Assembly: GCA_030141605.1 (NCBI GenBank)
Contig: JAQGDQ010000503.1
Location: 7,501-68,877 of the forward strand
Direction of reading: 5' to 3'
Source of the DNA: Tubiluchus corallicola
Taxonomy: Eukaryota > Priapulida > Priapulimorpha > Priapulimorphida > Tubiluchidae
Length of the DNA: 61,377 bases
Made by a program: the position numbers and the translations under genes. A model generated the notes under the pieces. That model was not told where the DNA came from, ran no database searches, and saw only the letters and a list, made by a program, of their open reading frames with translations. Every line of letters begins with the position of its first letter. Within the stretch, counting starts at the first letter, position 1. Below, one piece after another: positions 10,985-23,339 of the stretch.

Positions 10985-13900
10985 CACAGAGAGAGAGAGA
11001 GAGAGGAGAAAAAAGAATGCTCATCACGTTTTTCGTACTAAAGCAACATTTTACGTGTATTTCCATTTATTTCTTTTTGCGCGCGACAGAGGGCAGCAGC
11101 TTGCAATCTCATATTTCTTTTTGCGCGCGACAGAGGGCAGCAGCTTGCAATCTCAAAACTTGTAGTCACATGAGTGACATGAGTGTCGTGTGTTGTGCAC
11201 GAGGTGGCAGCAGTAAATTACCTGAAGTCAATGTATTCTCTGAGCAAAAGTCATTATAAAATGTGAGGAATGGAGTAAAATAAACTTGCGAATCTGACAG
11301 ATTCTTGAACTTTAATTTTAGAAATTTTTTTGAGAATTTCATATTTTTAAGTGACTGTTATAGTGTTACATTCATTAAATTGCTTTCTTTGCTTCAATCC
11401 CTAATGATGAAGTAAATATTTCAATTAAATTCTCTGCTTCAAATATGACTAAAGGTAGAAACGTCTAAAAAATCAGACATTAAGCTGGATTTGAAGCAAA
11501 GGCCTCGAAATACAAACTAAAATGATTTAATCTGTAAACTATGCTTGTTTTTTGTGACTAAAGCAGATTTTTAATTTCTCTATATATATATATATATATA
11601 TTGCTATATTATAGTGTTATAATATTAAACCAGGTTTTATCCTGGTCTCAAAGTAACTGAGTTGTCTAAGTGTTTACGTGATCGTAACTCAAACATTCAA
11701 TAAAGTGAGAGTGTTTTCTGTAATTCATCAATTATAAACTCGTTCCATTTATAAATTTACAACTTATTTACGTAATTGTTGAGTAGATTCACATTGTAGT
11801 TTCACAAGATAAAACAAGGTACTAGAATAAACTATATAAAAGCAAACAACACTAATTTAGTACCAGCTACAATAAATTTAATAATTGTTTAATGTCGTCA
11901 TTACTACATTGTTATTTTATTGTTACAAAAACAACATATGAAATTAATCACAATGTATATTCGAAAAATATTTACAATGTAATACAATTAAAAAATTTTC
12001 TCAAATTCTCAATTTTGTTCATTACTCTAAACATCAATATAAATTTTACATTAGACAGAGAACTTTTTTTACACATTTATTGTAATGTAATAGTGTTCAG
12101 TGCCGTCAGCCTCTCTATATGCTGTCCACTATATTCTAACATTATTTAAAATCAGCAGTACCGGAAATCTGCTCTAGCAGTACAGGAAAAATCTACTTCA
12201 GCAGAAACACTTGTAATCCGACCGTCTCATAACACATAGCAGTGAAGGCATAACTTATTCAATTATTTACAATGGTTCTTCTGAACTTTCTTGCGTTAAA
12301 TCAGCATCAACAGCGAGTAAGCGCTGAACTAAATACACGTGCCCATTATCAGATGCCAACATGACAGCAGTCTCTCCATCGTTGTTACTGATGTTAATAT
12401 CAGCTCCCCTATCTAGTAAGAGCTGAACTACATTCAAGTACCCTTCAATAGATGCCAACATGAGAGCAGTCTCTCCATAGTTGTCACTGATGTTAATATC
12501 AGCTCCACTGTCTAGCAAGAGCTGAACTACATTCAAGTGCCCATTAATAGATGCCAACATGAGAGCAGTCTGTCCATCGTTGTTACTGATGTTAGTATCA
12601 GCTCCACTGTCTAGAAAGAGCTGAACTACATTCCCGTGCCCATTAATAGATGCCCACACGAGAGCAGTCCATCCATCGTAGTCACTGATGTTAATATCAG
12701 CTCCCCTGTCTAGTAAGAGCTGAACTACATTCAAGTGCCCATTAAAAGATGCGAACATGAGAGCAGTCCGTCCATCGTTGTTAGTGATGTTAATATCAGC
12801 TCCCCTATCTAGTAAGAGCTGAACTACATTCCCGTGCCCATTAATAGATGCCCACACGAGAGCAGTCCATCCATCGTAGTCACTGATGTTAATATCAGCT
12901 CCACTGTCTAGCAAGAGCTGAACTACATTCATGTGCCCATAAATAGATGCCAACATGAGAGCAGTCATTCCATCGTAGTCACTGATGTTAATATCAGCTC
13001 CACTATCTAGTAAGAGCTGAACTACATTTACGTGTCCGTTTTCAGATGCCGTCATGAGAGCAGTCCCTCCAACGTTGTTGCTGATGTTAATATCAGCTCC
13101 ACTGTCTAGTAAGAGCTGAACTACATTCACGTGCCCATTAAAAGCTGCCAACATGAGAGCAGTCCGTCCATAGTTGTTACTGATGTTAATATCAGCTCCA
13201 CTGTCTAGTAAGAGCTGAACTGCATTCAAGTACCCATTAATAGATGCCAACATGAGAGCAGTCCGTCCATAGTTGTCACTGATGTTAATATCAGCTCCAC
13301 TGTCTAGTAAGAGCTGAACTACATTCAAGTGCCCATTAATAGATGCCCACATGAGAGCAGTCCGTCCATACTTGTTACTGATGTTAATATCAGCTCCACT
13401 ATCTAGTAAGAGCTGAACTACATTCACGTGCCCATTAATAGATGCCCACATGAGAGCAGTCCGTCCATCGTTGTCACTGATGCTAATATCAGCTCCACTG
13501 TCTAGTAAGAGCTGAACTACATTCAAGTGCCCATGAAAAGATGCCAACATGAGAGCAGTCATTCCATCGTAGTCACTGATGTTAATATCAGCTCCACTAT
13601 CTAGTAAGAGCTGAACTACATTCACGTGCCCATTAACAGATGCACACCTGAGAGCAGTCTCTCCAAGCGAGTTTCTGAAGTTGCAGTCAGCACCTTCAGT
13701 GAGCAACCGCTGAACTTCATGAATGTCTCCATCTTTAGCTGCTCGAAGTAGTTGTCTATTTAATCCAAATTCTTCTGCTGTTTTAGAACGACACATTTTT
13801 AGATCAATCCTGTTCCCTGATCAGAATCGTGACATGCTATTCGCCTAAGTGCAGTATTCCTACAGGATAAACCTGACAGCACCACCTATAGATAATGAAA

Positions 13901-14020
13901 GACAATTATTTTATTTTGAAAGACATTGTTGTAATATGCTTTATTTTATAGTCTGGGTGTTTAATATTTTTAATAATTTTGAAATCATTGCTTAGGAAAT
14001 TGATTCAAATCAAACAAGAA
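10985..14020. repeat. Segmental duplication, copy 1 (carries ankyrin gene 1)
   Basis: About 3 kb matching 26150-29130. Shared landmarks run in the same order: GA tract, GAATGCT(C/T)ATCACGTTTTTC, the TCAGACATTAAGCTGGATTTG block, CCAGGTTTTATCCTGGTC, the AGCAGTACCGGAAATCT repeats, the ankyrin ORF, and TACAGGATAAACCTGACAGC. Similarity ends on the right at GATTCAAATCAAACA. On the left, copy 1 has a short GA tract and copy 2 about 280 bp of GA. Confidence 0.93.
12267..13796 (-). CDS. Ankyrin-repeat protein, 15 repeats (ankyrin gene 1)
   Basis: Single-exon ORF of 509 residues made almost wholly of 33-residue ankyrin repeats. I count 15, from GDIHEVQRLLTEGAD at about residue 23 to the terminal GHVYLVQRLLAVDAD. 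The consensus is GHxNVVQLLLDSGADINIS-xxxGxTALMLAS. There is no signal peptide, TM segment or second domain; the C-terminus is short and acidic (QESSEEPL). Such proteins are generally scaffold or protein-interaction modules; the partner cannot be inferred. Internal repeats are nearly identical at DNA level (99-bp periodicity), suggesting recent expansion or gene conversion. A paralogue lies at 27689-28900. AATAAA signals occur on the minus strand downstream (about 11915 and 12076). An expressed gene is likely but not proven. Confidence 0.85.
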   Translation of the reverse strand: MCRSKTAEEFGLNRQLLRAAKDGDIHEVQRLLTEGADCNFRNSLGETALRCASVNGHVNVVQLLLDSGADINISDYDGMTALMLASFHGHLNVVQLLLDSGADISISDNDGRTALMWASINGHVNVVQLLLDSGADINISNKYGRTALMWASINGHLNVVQLLLDSGADINISDNYGRTALMLASINGYLNAVQLLLDSGADINISNNYGRTALMLAAFNGHVNVVQLLLDSGADINISNNVGGTALMTASENGHVNVVQLLLDSGADINISDYDGMTALMLASIYGHMNVVQLLLDSGADINISDYDGWTALVWASINGHGNVVQLLLDRGADINITNNDGRTALMFASFNGHLNVVQLLLDRGADINISDYDGWTALVWASINGHGNVVQLFLDSGADTNISNNDGQTALMLASINGHLNVVQLLLDSGADINISDNYGETALMLASIEGYLNVVQLLLDRGADINISNNDGETAVMLASDNGHVYLVQRLLAVDADLTQESSEEPL

Positions 14021-14192
14021 ACCCGTAATGACAACGTAAAATAAACAGAGAAATCATTCAATCAACTCTCAATATTTCACTTTCATTTCACCTCTTTATT
14101 TGCATCTTACGCTGATATTACAAAGTTATTAAGATTCACATAGACAAGTTAATCTTTGTACAAACGTCGCTATTGTTTCTGGGAAGGAAGCT

Positions 14193-14275
14193 ATTTGTAG
14201 CCATGACATTTCTTAAAATTTGTTCTTTGTTGACATAAAGAGTCACGTGTATTAAGAAATGTCATGACTACAAAT
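14193..14275. repeat. 24-bp inverted repeat with 35-nt loop
   Basis: The left arm ATTTGTAGCCATGACATTTC (then TTAA) at 14193-14216 pairs with 14252-14275 (TTAAGAAATGTCATGACTAC then AAAT), with one mismatch. The arms are far longer than chance for this base composition. It could be a tiny MITE or a hairpin RNA precursor; nothing here settles which. Confidence 0.8.
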
Positions 14276-14803
14276 GGCTACAAGTATCAATTAAACACGT
14301 GGGACAGTATGAACACAATGATATGATATGTATATCTAATCACCATTATTTGTGACTGTTAAATAATTTCTGACCCATTAATAAAAAAATAATTGTTTTA
14401 TAGATTATGTATCTGTCTTGATCTAGACACTTGGTTACTTAAGTAAGATCTTTGATAATGTAATGTGCGGCTTGTGGATGTAGCTTTGTTAAAAGCATAA
14501 ACTTTGCATAATCTAAAAATTAAGAACAATAGATGAAATCTAGTCTGAGCTCAGTTATTCAATTTGACAATTTGTCTGCAGGTGAAGCCAAAATGGGTTT
14601 TATACGGCATTCCATTTGCAGAAGTACAGGGTGGGTCGAAATTAATGCTACATTTTTGTGAACAGTAAAACACTGAAAGACAGGAAATACAATAAGCAAA
14701 AAATTGGGTTATGACGGAATTTTCAAATTCTACCAATACAAAGTTGAAGTTTGATTTAAATTTGATGCAAGCTATAAATGCAAATAATTTTAAATAATAG
14801 ATA

Positions 14804-14885
14804 TGATGATGATGGTCTTATTAATAATAATGATGATAATGATGATGGTGACGACGATGATGATAATAATAATAATAATAATAGC
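14804..14885. repeat. ATG/AAT triplet microsatellite
   Basis: Imperfect run of GATGAT and AATAAT triplets with no coding meaning. It lies in otherwise unassigned sequence from 14276 to about 15140. Confidence 0.85.
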
Positions 14886-15141
14886 AATAACAAAAATAAT
14901 AACAAATAAAACAAAGTAAATATTAACACAAACTGCATAATGCCTGAAAGATTTTCTGTGTTATTACCTAGTTTAGAACCACCATCAAATTTCAGCAAAA
15001 ATGTCATAAACAGACAGATGTGAAAAAGGGACGATTTTTTTTTATCTGTAATCAATATTTACTTACTCCCAGAAAGAATTGAACTACTAAATCACAAATG
15101 ACAATTTTTCAAGTTTGTTCATCACTTTTTAACAACTTACC

Positions 15142-15217
15142 AAATGTAACTTGACAGAGTTGAGAGAGAAAGAAAAAGCTCAATGATGACGAGTAATTCA
15201 CAACTGACAAAACAACC
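15142..15217 (-). other. Exon-like module d of a repeated minus-strand family
   Basis: On the minus strand, acceptor TTTGTTTTTTAG and donor GTAAGTTG bound 76 nt ending CAAGTTACATTTG. It resembles the modules at 19601-19675 and 19946-20013 in splice sites, length and end motif. One frame is open (ending QLCQVTFG), but there is no start, no long coding run and no known domain. I treat it as a candidate exon of an unknown, possibly noncoding transcript. Confidence 0.35.
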
Positions 15218-17463
15218 TAAAAAACAAAGAAAAAAATCACAATTGAATCTTGACTGTAAGAAATCATAGTGATTTTTGACAATTTCTGAATCATTTCTAA
15301 ATGCAAAAACGTGTGATTGGTTAATGATAACTCAGTTATCTCTTACTGTTTATTAAAACGGTAACAAAACATAATTTTTTCAAAACTTCTTCTTCTTTGT
15401 TAAGTGCACTTTATTTTCAAAATGCAGCAAATAAAACTTTCTTTTTAAGTCTTAGTTGTCTGTTGTTCTGATAACCAAAACAATGAAAAATTTTATTTCA
15501 AATTTAAATGCAGTACTTTTAAATAACCAAGACTACATCTCACTCGTGACTTGTCAGTATGTTGGTATCTCAGCAGAAGAGAAACTGCCGTGAAGAAGTG
15601 GCGTACGATTTTAGATGCTCATAGTTGAGCAACCTGGAATTGCATTGTAACAGATGGGTGACTGCAGTAAACTGATTTTTGGAGTTTATGCTTGTGACGC
15701 TGTCTCTAGTAATAAAGCTTAGGCACTAAAGGTGAGTGTAATAAAAATATGAAGGTCTTGTTGCTGAAATTGTGTCTAGATATTTACCTTGGTGGTTAAA
15801 GGTGAATATACTTAAAAAACTGCAAATTCAATTTAAGAGAATTGTCCTAGATAAAACGTCTTGACAATTACATAAAACCCATTTTCTAGTGAAAGCTGAT
15901 TTTAACTTACTGAGTACCAGACAAAGTCACTAGATAAAAATTACATAAAGAATTATAATTGCCGAAAAATACAAAAATTGTCAGTTTTCGAACTTTTCTT
16001 GTGAATGGTACTTAAGTATCTTACCTGATGTAAATTGTTTAATGTTTAGCTGACAGCAGACCAACTCCAAGGCAACCAGTTTATGCAGGATGAGGAATTC
16101 AGAATTAGGAAAGAGCCTGGAAAGGATACAACAATAATTACAATCAGTTTGCACATCCAAACATGTGTGCTGCAGTATATTCAAGAATGTTACTTCAGTT
16201 GGAACCAGGAACAACATAGTAGAAAACCTTTTAATAAACGTTCTATGGTCAGTAATCGTTCAGTAATTAATTATCAATTTCCGTATTTGTAGAACAAAAT
16301 CAAGTTGTTAAGCGCCTTGTCGAAAAGAAAGAGAATGATAATCAATTAATGAGTAATCAACACTAAATAAAAATGCCACTAAAATTTTGAAAAAAAAATA
16401 GTTGAAAGAACGCCACTTTTATGATGGAGTCACAGAATTAATGAAGTTTTTGTGTCATTTACTTGAGTAGGAAGAAAAAATGCCAGTTTCTATACTAAAT
16501 GTATTTTTATAGATGTATTTTCTATATGGTTTCAAAAACACCCTGATACAAGTTGGTGCAGTAAAAACGTGCCACCAAAACAAACTCGTAATATTTCACT
16601 ATGGAACACGCATTCAAAATAGTAATACAGACAATCTTATAGCATAGTTTTTTTCCAAAGCAAATTCCCCAAGACCCTTACAAACCTGCTAAGTGCCATT
16701 AGAAGATTTTTTTATATACTGTGTTCATCACATTTACAGTACCTCATTCACTGCATTTAAAATGTACTAAAATTACTCCAAAAACGTGGTAGAACGAGAC
16801 GTTAAAGCAGGAAAAAGATGCAAAAGGAATCTTACAAAATGTACCTATTATCATTAAACGATACCAACGGAAATTAAAAAATCGAAATTTTTTAAGTGTC
16901 AGTGAATTCTCATAATTCTCATAATTATGTGGACGGATCCACATAATTGAACAGCTAGAAGGAATGCAAAGCAAAGCCAAAATGTTCTAATATAGGGTTG
17001 TCCAGACCAAACTAATTTGCAACTTTTCACATTAGTAGAGGCATTTGGAGGCACACAATATCGCGCATCTCACCTTTACAAAATTATAAATTTTTACCAA
17101 AGACCAACACAAAGAGCAGTTGAGTTTTTTCTATTTATCAGTTCACAGTTCAGAATCATTTTACTGGTTTTAAAACTTGCCAAAATTTGCTCCAAAATGG
17201 CGTTCGTTAGGAGGTTGAATCAGGAAAAAGATTCATAAGATTCAAAAGAAGCAGCAAATCAACTTGATATTAGTAACTGATATTTATTCATCTCAAAGGA
17301 AAAAACGATAATCATTTAATAACTAATTACAAAAAACTAAATTAATAGCCATTAAATAAACCTCCAAAATGAAAATCTAGCCATATTTAAATTTGCAATT
17401 TTAATTAAGATAGAGAACTGCCCTAAATTACACATTCACATGCGTTATCTTAAATTATTTCAT

Positions 17464-18560
17464 TCAAAGGTGCTACAATAAATTCGTGATACCTTAAATC
17501 TATGCATAAAAAAATGCTGCCCTAAATCTATGCATCCAAATGTGCTGCCCTAGATCTACACATCCAAATGTGCTGCCCTAAATCTACACATCCAAATGTG
17601 CTGCCCTGAATTTATGCCTCCAAATGTGATACCCTAATTCTATGCATCCAAATGGGCTGCCCTAAATCTACACATCCAAATGTGCTGCCCTAAATCTATG
17701 CATACAAATGTGCTGCCCTAAATCTATGCATCCAAATGTGCTGCCCTAAATCTACACATCCAAATGTGCTGCCCTAAATCTACACATCCAAATGTGCTGC
17801 CCTAAATCTACACATCCAAATGTGCTGCCCTAAATCTACACATCCAAATGTGCTGCCCTAAATCTACACATCCAAATGTACTGCCCTAAATCTACACATC
17901 CAAATGTGCTGCCCTAAATCTATGCATACAAATGTGCTGCCCTAAATCTACACATCCAAATGTGCTGCCCTAAATCTACACATCCAAATGTGCTGCCCTA
18001 AATCTACACATCCAAATGTGCTGCCCTAATTCTACACATCCAAATGTGCTGCCCTAAGCCATATATACATGTGTTATCTTAAATTATTTCACTCAAAGGT
18101 GCAATTCAAAATTCGTGATACCTTAAATCTATGTATAAAAATATGCTGCCCTAATTCAATACATCCAAATGTGCTGCCCTAAATTTACACATCCAAATGT
18201 GCTGCCCTGAATTTATGCCTCCAAATGTGATACCCTAATTCTATGCATCCAAATGGGCTGCCCTAAATCTACACATCCAAATGTGCTGCCCTAAATCTAT
18301 GCATACAAATGTGCTGCCCTAAATCTACACATCCAAATGTGCTGCCCTAAATCTACACATCCAAATGTGCTGCCCTAAATCTACACATCCAAATGTGCTG
18401 CCCTAAATCTACACATCCAAATGTGCTGCCCTAAATCTACACATCCAAATGTGCTGCCCTAAATCTACACATCAAAATGTGCTGCCCTAAATTCATGCAT
18501 CCAAATGATGTACCCTAAATCTATCCACCCAATGTGCTGCCCTAAATTTGTGCATCCAAA
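17464..18560. repeat. 28-bp minisatellite A, roughly 35-38 copies
   Basis: Unit GCCCTAAATCTACACATCCA then AATGTGCT. A larger superstructure is visible: the block starting TTAAATTATTTCA(T/C)TCAAAGGTGC at about 17451 recurs at about 18080, so part of the array duplicated as one piece. Degenerate copies continue at 19075-19325. Confidence 0.96.
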
Positions 18561-19600
18561 TTCGCTTAAGGTTTAAGGGTACAAATAGTTTTCTTACTAA
18601 CCAATATAGTGACCTGCTTAAGGAAAATGCACGTGCATTGCACAGAATTACTAAAAGTATTATTGCTGGTCGTATTTAATTCGTGAAAAAGTTGCATGTT
18701 AATTCCATAGTTAAGAAAAATCCTCTAACATGAGACAATAAACTGAAAAAGGTATTTTGACCACGTTTGGTTTTATTTGCATTTACTCTCAGCAAGATAA
18801 ACAGATTCCTAACCAGGCTGGAAATTGCTTAACTTCAGCCTTTATTAACTATGACCACTGAGAAAATCTCTTTGAAAAACCAGGGAAGTCTTATCAAGTC
18901 TTATTTTATCTCCAAGTAAAATCCCATTTTCAGTCAGCATTTAAATACACAAAACTTAATTAAAACCTATTGGTAAAACTTCCAACAATGTAAATTCCTT
19001 TTAAAAATAATGACATCGGATTTTTTGCAAGGTACCAAGATGCACTTATTCAAGATCACATACTGCAACGAAGTCATGCATATAAAAAAGCTGCCCTAAG
19101 TGCATACATTCAGATGTTCTACCCTAAATTCAAAAATTCAAGGGTGCTACTCTAAACTCAGGCACGTAGGTGTGCTGTCCAAATTTATTTACTAAAAAAT
19201 GCCGGACCTAAGCCGTGTATGCAAACGTGATGACCTAAATTTATGAATTTAAATGTAATGTCATAAATTTATGCATTCAACGGTATAATGAAAATCCATG
19301 TGCTGCCCTAAATTCATGCAATGAAATTCATGCTGACACAACTATCCATTTTCAAGAGTGTAACCTTTCCTGAGTGTTATCAAATTCTTGCAATCATAAG
19401 TGTGGTGCTGAACCCTTATGTCTAATATGGTTGCTTCAACATATCTGCCTTTTTAACTACCAATACATGGTCAATAATCAGTCAATAATTAGTAATAAAA
19501 AAATGTAAAACAAAGTTTATAAACTGAATTCTTATATTGTGAAAAACAGCAACAACACAAAAAACTGACAATTTTTGGGCAAACTTCTTTTACTTACTTG

Positions 19601-19675
19601 TGAGATGAAACTTGTGAAGCTGAACGTAACCTTGACAACAATTCACTAATCGCCAGTAATGATAAAAAAACCCTG
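19601..19675 (-). other. Exon-like module c of a repeated minus-strand family
   Basis: On the minus strand, acceptor GCGTTTCAG and donor GTAAGTAA enclose about 75 nt ending TCACAAGTTTCATCTCACAA. It aligns with modules b and d around TCAAG...CAAGTT(T/A)CATCT. One frame is open (VFLSLLAISELLSRLRSASQ) with no recognisable domain. Confidence 0.35.
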
Positions 19676-19945
19676 AAACGCAAGAACTAATATTTAGACA
19701 TAATAAACAATAAGCACTGTAATAGGCCTAGAGGAACAAGGCGTCTTCCTAATACCCAATTTGGAAAAAGGCAGTTAAACAAACATGCATTGTTATTTTA
19801 AAATGATAGAGAAATGAATGAAAAGAAATAAAAAATGACGATTTAATATTTTATTTGTAACAATTATTTTACTATAAAAACCAACGAATGCAATAAATCA
19901 TAAACGACGCTTTTATCAAGTTCGTGTATCTTTATTCAACAACTT

Positions 19946-20013
19946 ACCAGATGTAACTTGATGCTGACAGACTTGACAGTGAGAAGAACAGCTCAGCAAC
20001 GATTTAGTAAAAG
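19946..20013 (-). other. Exon-like module b of a repeated minus-strand family
   Basis: On the minus strand, acceptor TTTTTTATACTTTAG and strong donor GTAAGTTG enclose about 68 nt ending CAGCATCAAGTTACATCTG. One frame is open (KSLLSCSSHCQVCQHQVTSG). A weaker relative lies at about 20484-20530 (acceptor TATTTGGTTTCAG). Coding status unknown. Confidence 0.35.
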
Positions 20014-20809
20014 AGCCTAAAGTATAAAAAAACAATCATAAAAGAGAATAAACTCAAATTTTCGACTCATTTAAATCATGGTGATTTTGATTTTATTTGA
20101 TTTTTTTTCTGATGATAAAAAATAAGAATGATTAATAAAAACTCAGTTATCTATTACTTGATTACTAATGTGGTTCTTTGAATATTATACAAACAAGATT
20201 AGAATGAGGTCAAAATTGTTCAAATACAAATTTAAAGTTGACATTTTATTGTAATTCGTTGTTAAATTTAGATAATTTCTAATAACAATAATAATGATGA
20301 TGATAATAATGATGATTATTACGAGCAATTTTCCTTGATGAAACATTAAGATGACAAAGGCTTGTTCAGCGTGTCTCTCAGTAATTAAACACACAAAAGC
20401 TAAATCGATAGCTATTTGTGAAGCCTTCACAAAATGCAAAATTTCTAAAAATAATTTAAACTTTTCTTATTTTATGTATGCAACTACTTAGCAGGGGTAA
20501 CTTGTGCCCCCATGAAGGTGATGACAGAACAAACTGAAACCAAATAAATAATGACAAGTTATTTTGACATTTGCATGAAGAGTACTGCCCAGATGCATTT
20601 ACTGAAGAAAAAGATCAATCAATCAATCAATCAATTCCAGATCAAAATCCATGCATCCAAAAATGCTGTCCCAAATTCATGTATTCAAGAAACTGACCCG
20701 AATCCACATATTCAGGAGTGCTACTTTGAAACCATACATTCAAAAGTGTGACCTAATCTATGCATTGATAAATGATGTCGTGAACCCGTTTGTATAAGCA
20801 GGATCTGCT

Positions 20810-21475
20810 GCAATAGATTCAATTATTATGAAATGCTGCCTAAATTCAAGAATTCTAAAAATGCTGCCATAAATTTAAGCATTCTGAAAAGCCTCCGTAA
20901 ATTCAAGTATTCTGAGATGCTGCAATAAATTCAAGTATTCTGAAAAGCCTCAGTAAATTCAAGTATTCTGAGATGCTGCCATAAATTCAAGTATTCTGAG
21001 ATGCTGCAATAAATTCAAGTATTCTGAGATGCTTCAATAAATTCAAGTATTCTGAAATGCTGCAATAAATTCAACAATTCTGAAACGCTGCAATAAATTC
21101 AAGTATTCTGAGATGCTTCAATAAATTCAAGTATTCTGAAACGCTGCAATAAATTCAAGTATTCTGAAATGCTTCAATAAATTCAAGTATTCTGAAACGC
21201 TGCAATAAATTCAAGTATTCTGAAATGGCACAATAAATTCAAGTATTCTGAAATGGCACAATAAATTCAAGTATTCTGAGATGCTTCAATAAATTCAAGT
21301 ATTCTGAGATGCTGCAAAAAATTTAAATATTCTGAGATGCTTCAATAAATTCAAGTATTCTGAAATGCTGCAATAAATTCAAGTATTCTGAAACGCTGCA
21401 ATAAATTCAAGTATTCTGATATGCTGCCCTAAGACTAAGTATTCTGAAATGCTTCAATAATTTCAAGCACTCAAG
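20810..21475. repeat. 28-bp minisatellite B, about 23 copies
   Basis: Unit GCAATAAATTCAAGTATTCT then GAAATGCT. It has the same 28-bp period and the same register of conserved ends (GC..TAAAT...AATG..GCT) as minisatellite A. Transitional copies lie at 20640-20800 (for example ATGCTGTCCCAAATTCATGT). Confidence 0.95.
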
Positions 21476-22103
21476 TTTGGCTTCATAAGTTAGCCCTTCT
21501 TTTAAAAAAGTTCCACTAAATTCATTTTCTAACAACATTAAAAAGTTAAAACAAAAATGAAGAATCAACTAGTGACTTACTAGCAAATCAATTACAATAA
21601 AAAGATTTAAAATGACAGCATGACACAAAAATGAGTGTAGAAAAACGACAAGAAATTAAATTATTATCCAATAGTAAGAAACAGTCAATAAATGTGAATA
21701 AACATTTAATAACTGGCTTCAAATATCATGTCTGTTTCTTGTGTTTTGATATTAAGCAGTCTTTCATCAGGCTAAATTACAAACATTACCTGGTAATCAG
21801 GTATTTGCTGAATTGAAGAATATATAACACATCAAATCCAACAATTTAATTTGCAGCCGTTAATAATTTTATAATATAATATAATAATTTTATAATTTGT
21901 GGTGAATATTTTAATTTAAGGATACAGACCTTCAGTCTGACATGTTGATGTTTTAAAGATTAAATCACCTTTTCATTGATCTATAATAAACCTAAAAAGT
22001 ATTAATTTCAAAACTTACTTTTTCTCTGTCTTTTTTCTTTCTTCTTCAAGTGTAACTCTTTTTGTCTAGAATTCTTAATAGTTCTTACAACGTGTGGACT
22101 CAG

Positions 22104-22111
22104 CTTTTATA
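22104..22111 (-). promoter_or_regulatory. TATA box of a putative minus-strand transcription unit
   Basis: Minus-strand TATAAAAG in the context GTGAACTATAAAAGCTGAGT. About 90 nt downstream is a donor-like AAAAA|GTAAGTTTTG (exon end 22019). The 60-70 nt between contain no ATG, so the first exon would be 5' untranslated. It fits as the promoter for the exon-like modules at 15-20.5 kb, but that link is inference. Confidence 0.4.
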
Positions 22112-23130
22112 GTTCACAGTTGCGGGGGGAGTTTTACTTTGAACTAGTTAGAGCTGGTTCAATCTGCCCTACACCCATCCTTGATTTGTCTGCAAATAAA
22201 TTGACATCGCTTACATATTAGAAGGGCTATAAATGTCGATTCTGCTAGCTCAGTTATTAAATATTTTTTATTGTGAATTTATAAAGCTTACTGTACACGT
22301 AAAATAGGATCTAATGACGTTGTAAGTGCAAAAGTTTAACCAAAAATTCAAACGAAATGTATAAAAGAAGATATCAAACACTGTATTTGAGTAAATAAAC
22401 TATTTCGCTAATAACATGCAAAAATGAAAAAGTCATTAAATTGCCACAGTATTGAGGTATGGTGATATGCTGTACGAATGAAATGCTGATATAAAATTGT
22501 ATGTTTCAGCAAAGATTTACAATATTTTGCTTTACCTGGCAATCGTGGTAAATATGAACTAAATAGTTTTAGGAAGTGTTGTACAGTTGAAACACCAAGT
22601 GAAACGTCAGTTATAACGTTGCTTTTTTTGCAGAAACGGTGCCTTATGCTGACGTAGTAAACGACTATAGCATTGTTTTAATATAAGGGTTTTTGTAGAG
22701 ACTTTTGTACAAGTGAAAAAAATCATACTTGCATGTATCTGAGCATAAATAGAAATTATTCATGGCGGAATAAACACACAATTGTTAAAACAGATTTTAT
22801 AAAAAAATGAACATGTGAAAAAACTAGGCACATCTGGATTAGAACCAAAGACCTCTCACACAATTAGAAATCGTTAACAAATTTTGGAAATGCTGAATTC
22901 AACACGCCATTTGATGAGCCTATGCATTAGTCATTAATGAAATGAACATTTGTTAAGAAATACTACAAAAAAGACTAAGCAGAATGTTCGTGCATCGTAT
23001 ATTATATGTAATCTTACGAGCAAAATATTTCCAAATCAAGGTCTGACATGAAGGGAATAAAAATACACAGTTTTTAAGGTTGATTTTTTGAACTGTGTTC
23101 ATTAATTAACAGTGGGCGATTGCTTCCAGT
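22112..23130. other. Unassigned AT-rich sequence
   Basis: No ORF, exon or repeat that I can support. Confidence 0.5.
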
Positions 23131-23339
23131 TCTTATTCCTTCTGGAAGTACCAAGCTTTGAGTTTTCTTGTATTTTCATCTTATTCACTGTTGTCATTTT
23201 TCTACATATTTTATGGTTCATCATAAAGTTAGTCATATTTTCTGAAGATTTATATTATCTCTAAGGTTATTTGTTGAGCAAGATTAGGTAAAGACTGTCT
23301 GTCAAAATTGTCTAATTTATCTTCTTGTTTGAAGTAATG

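Noticed and set aside
10978-11259. 93-residue ORF
   Set aside because: Starts in a GA tract; the paralogous duplication copy does not keep the frame.
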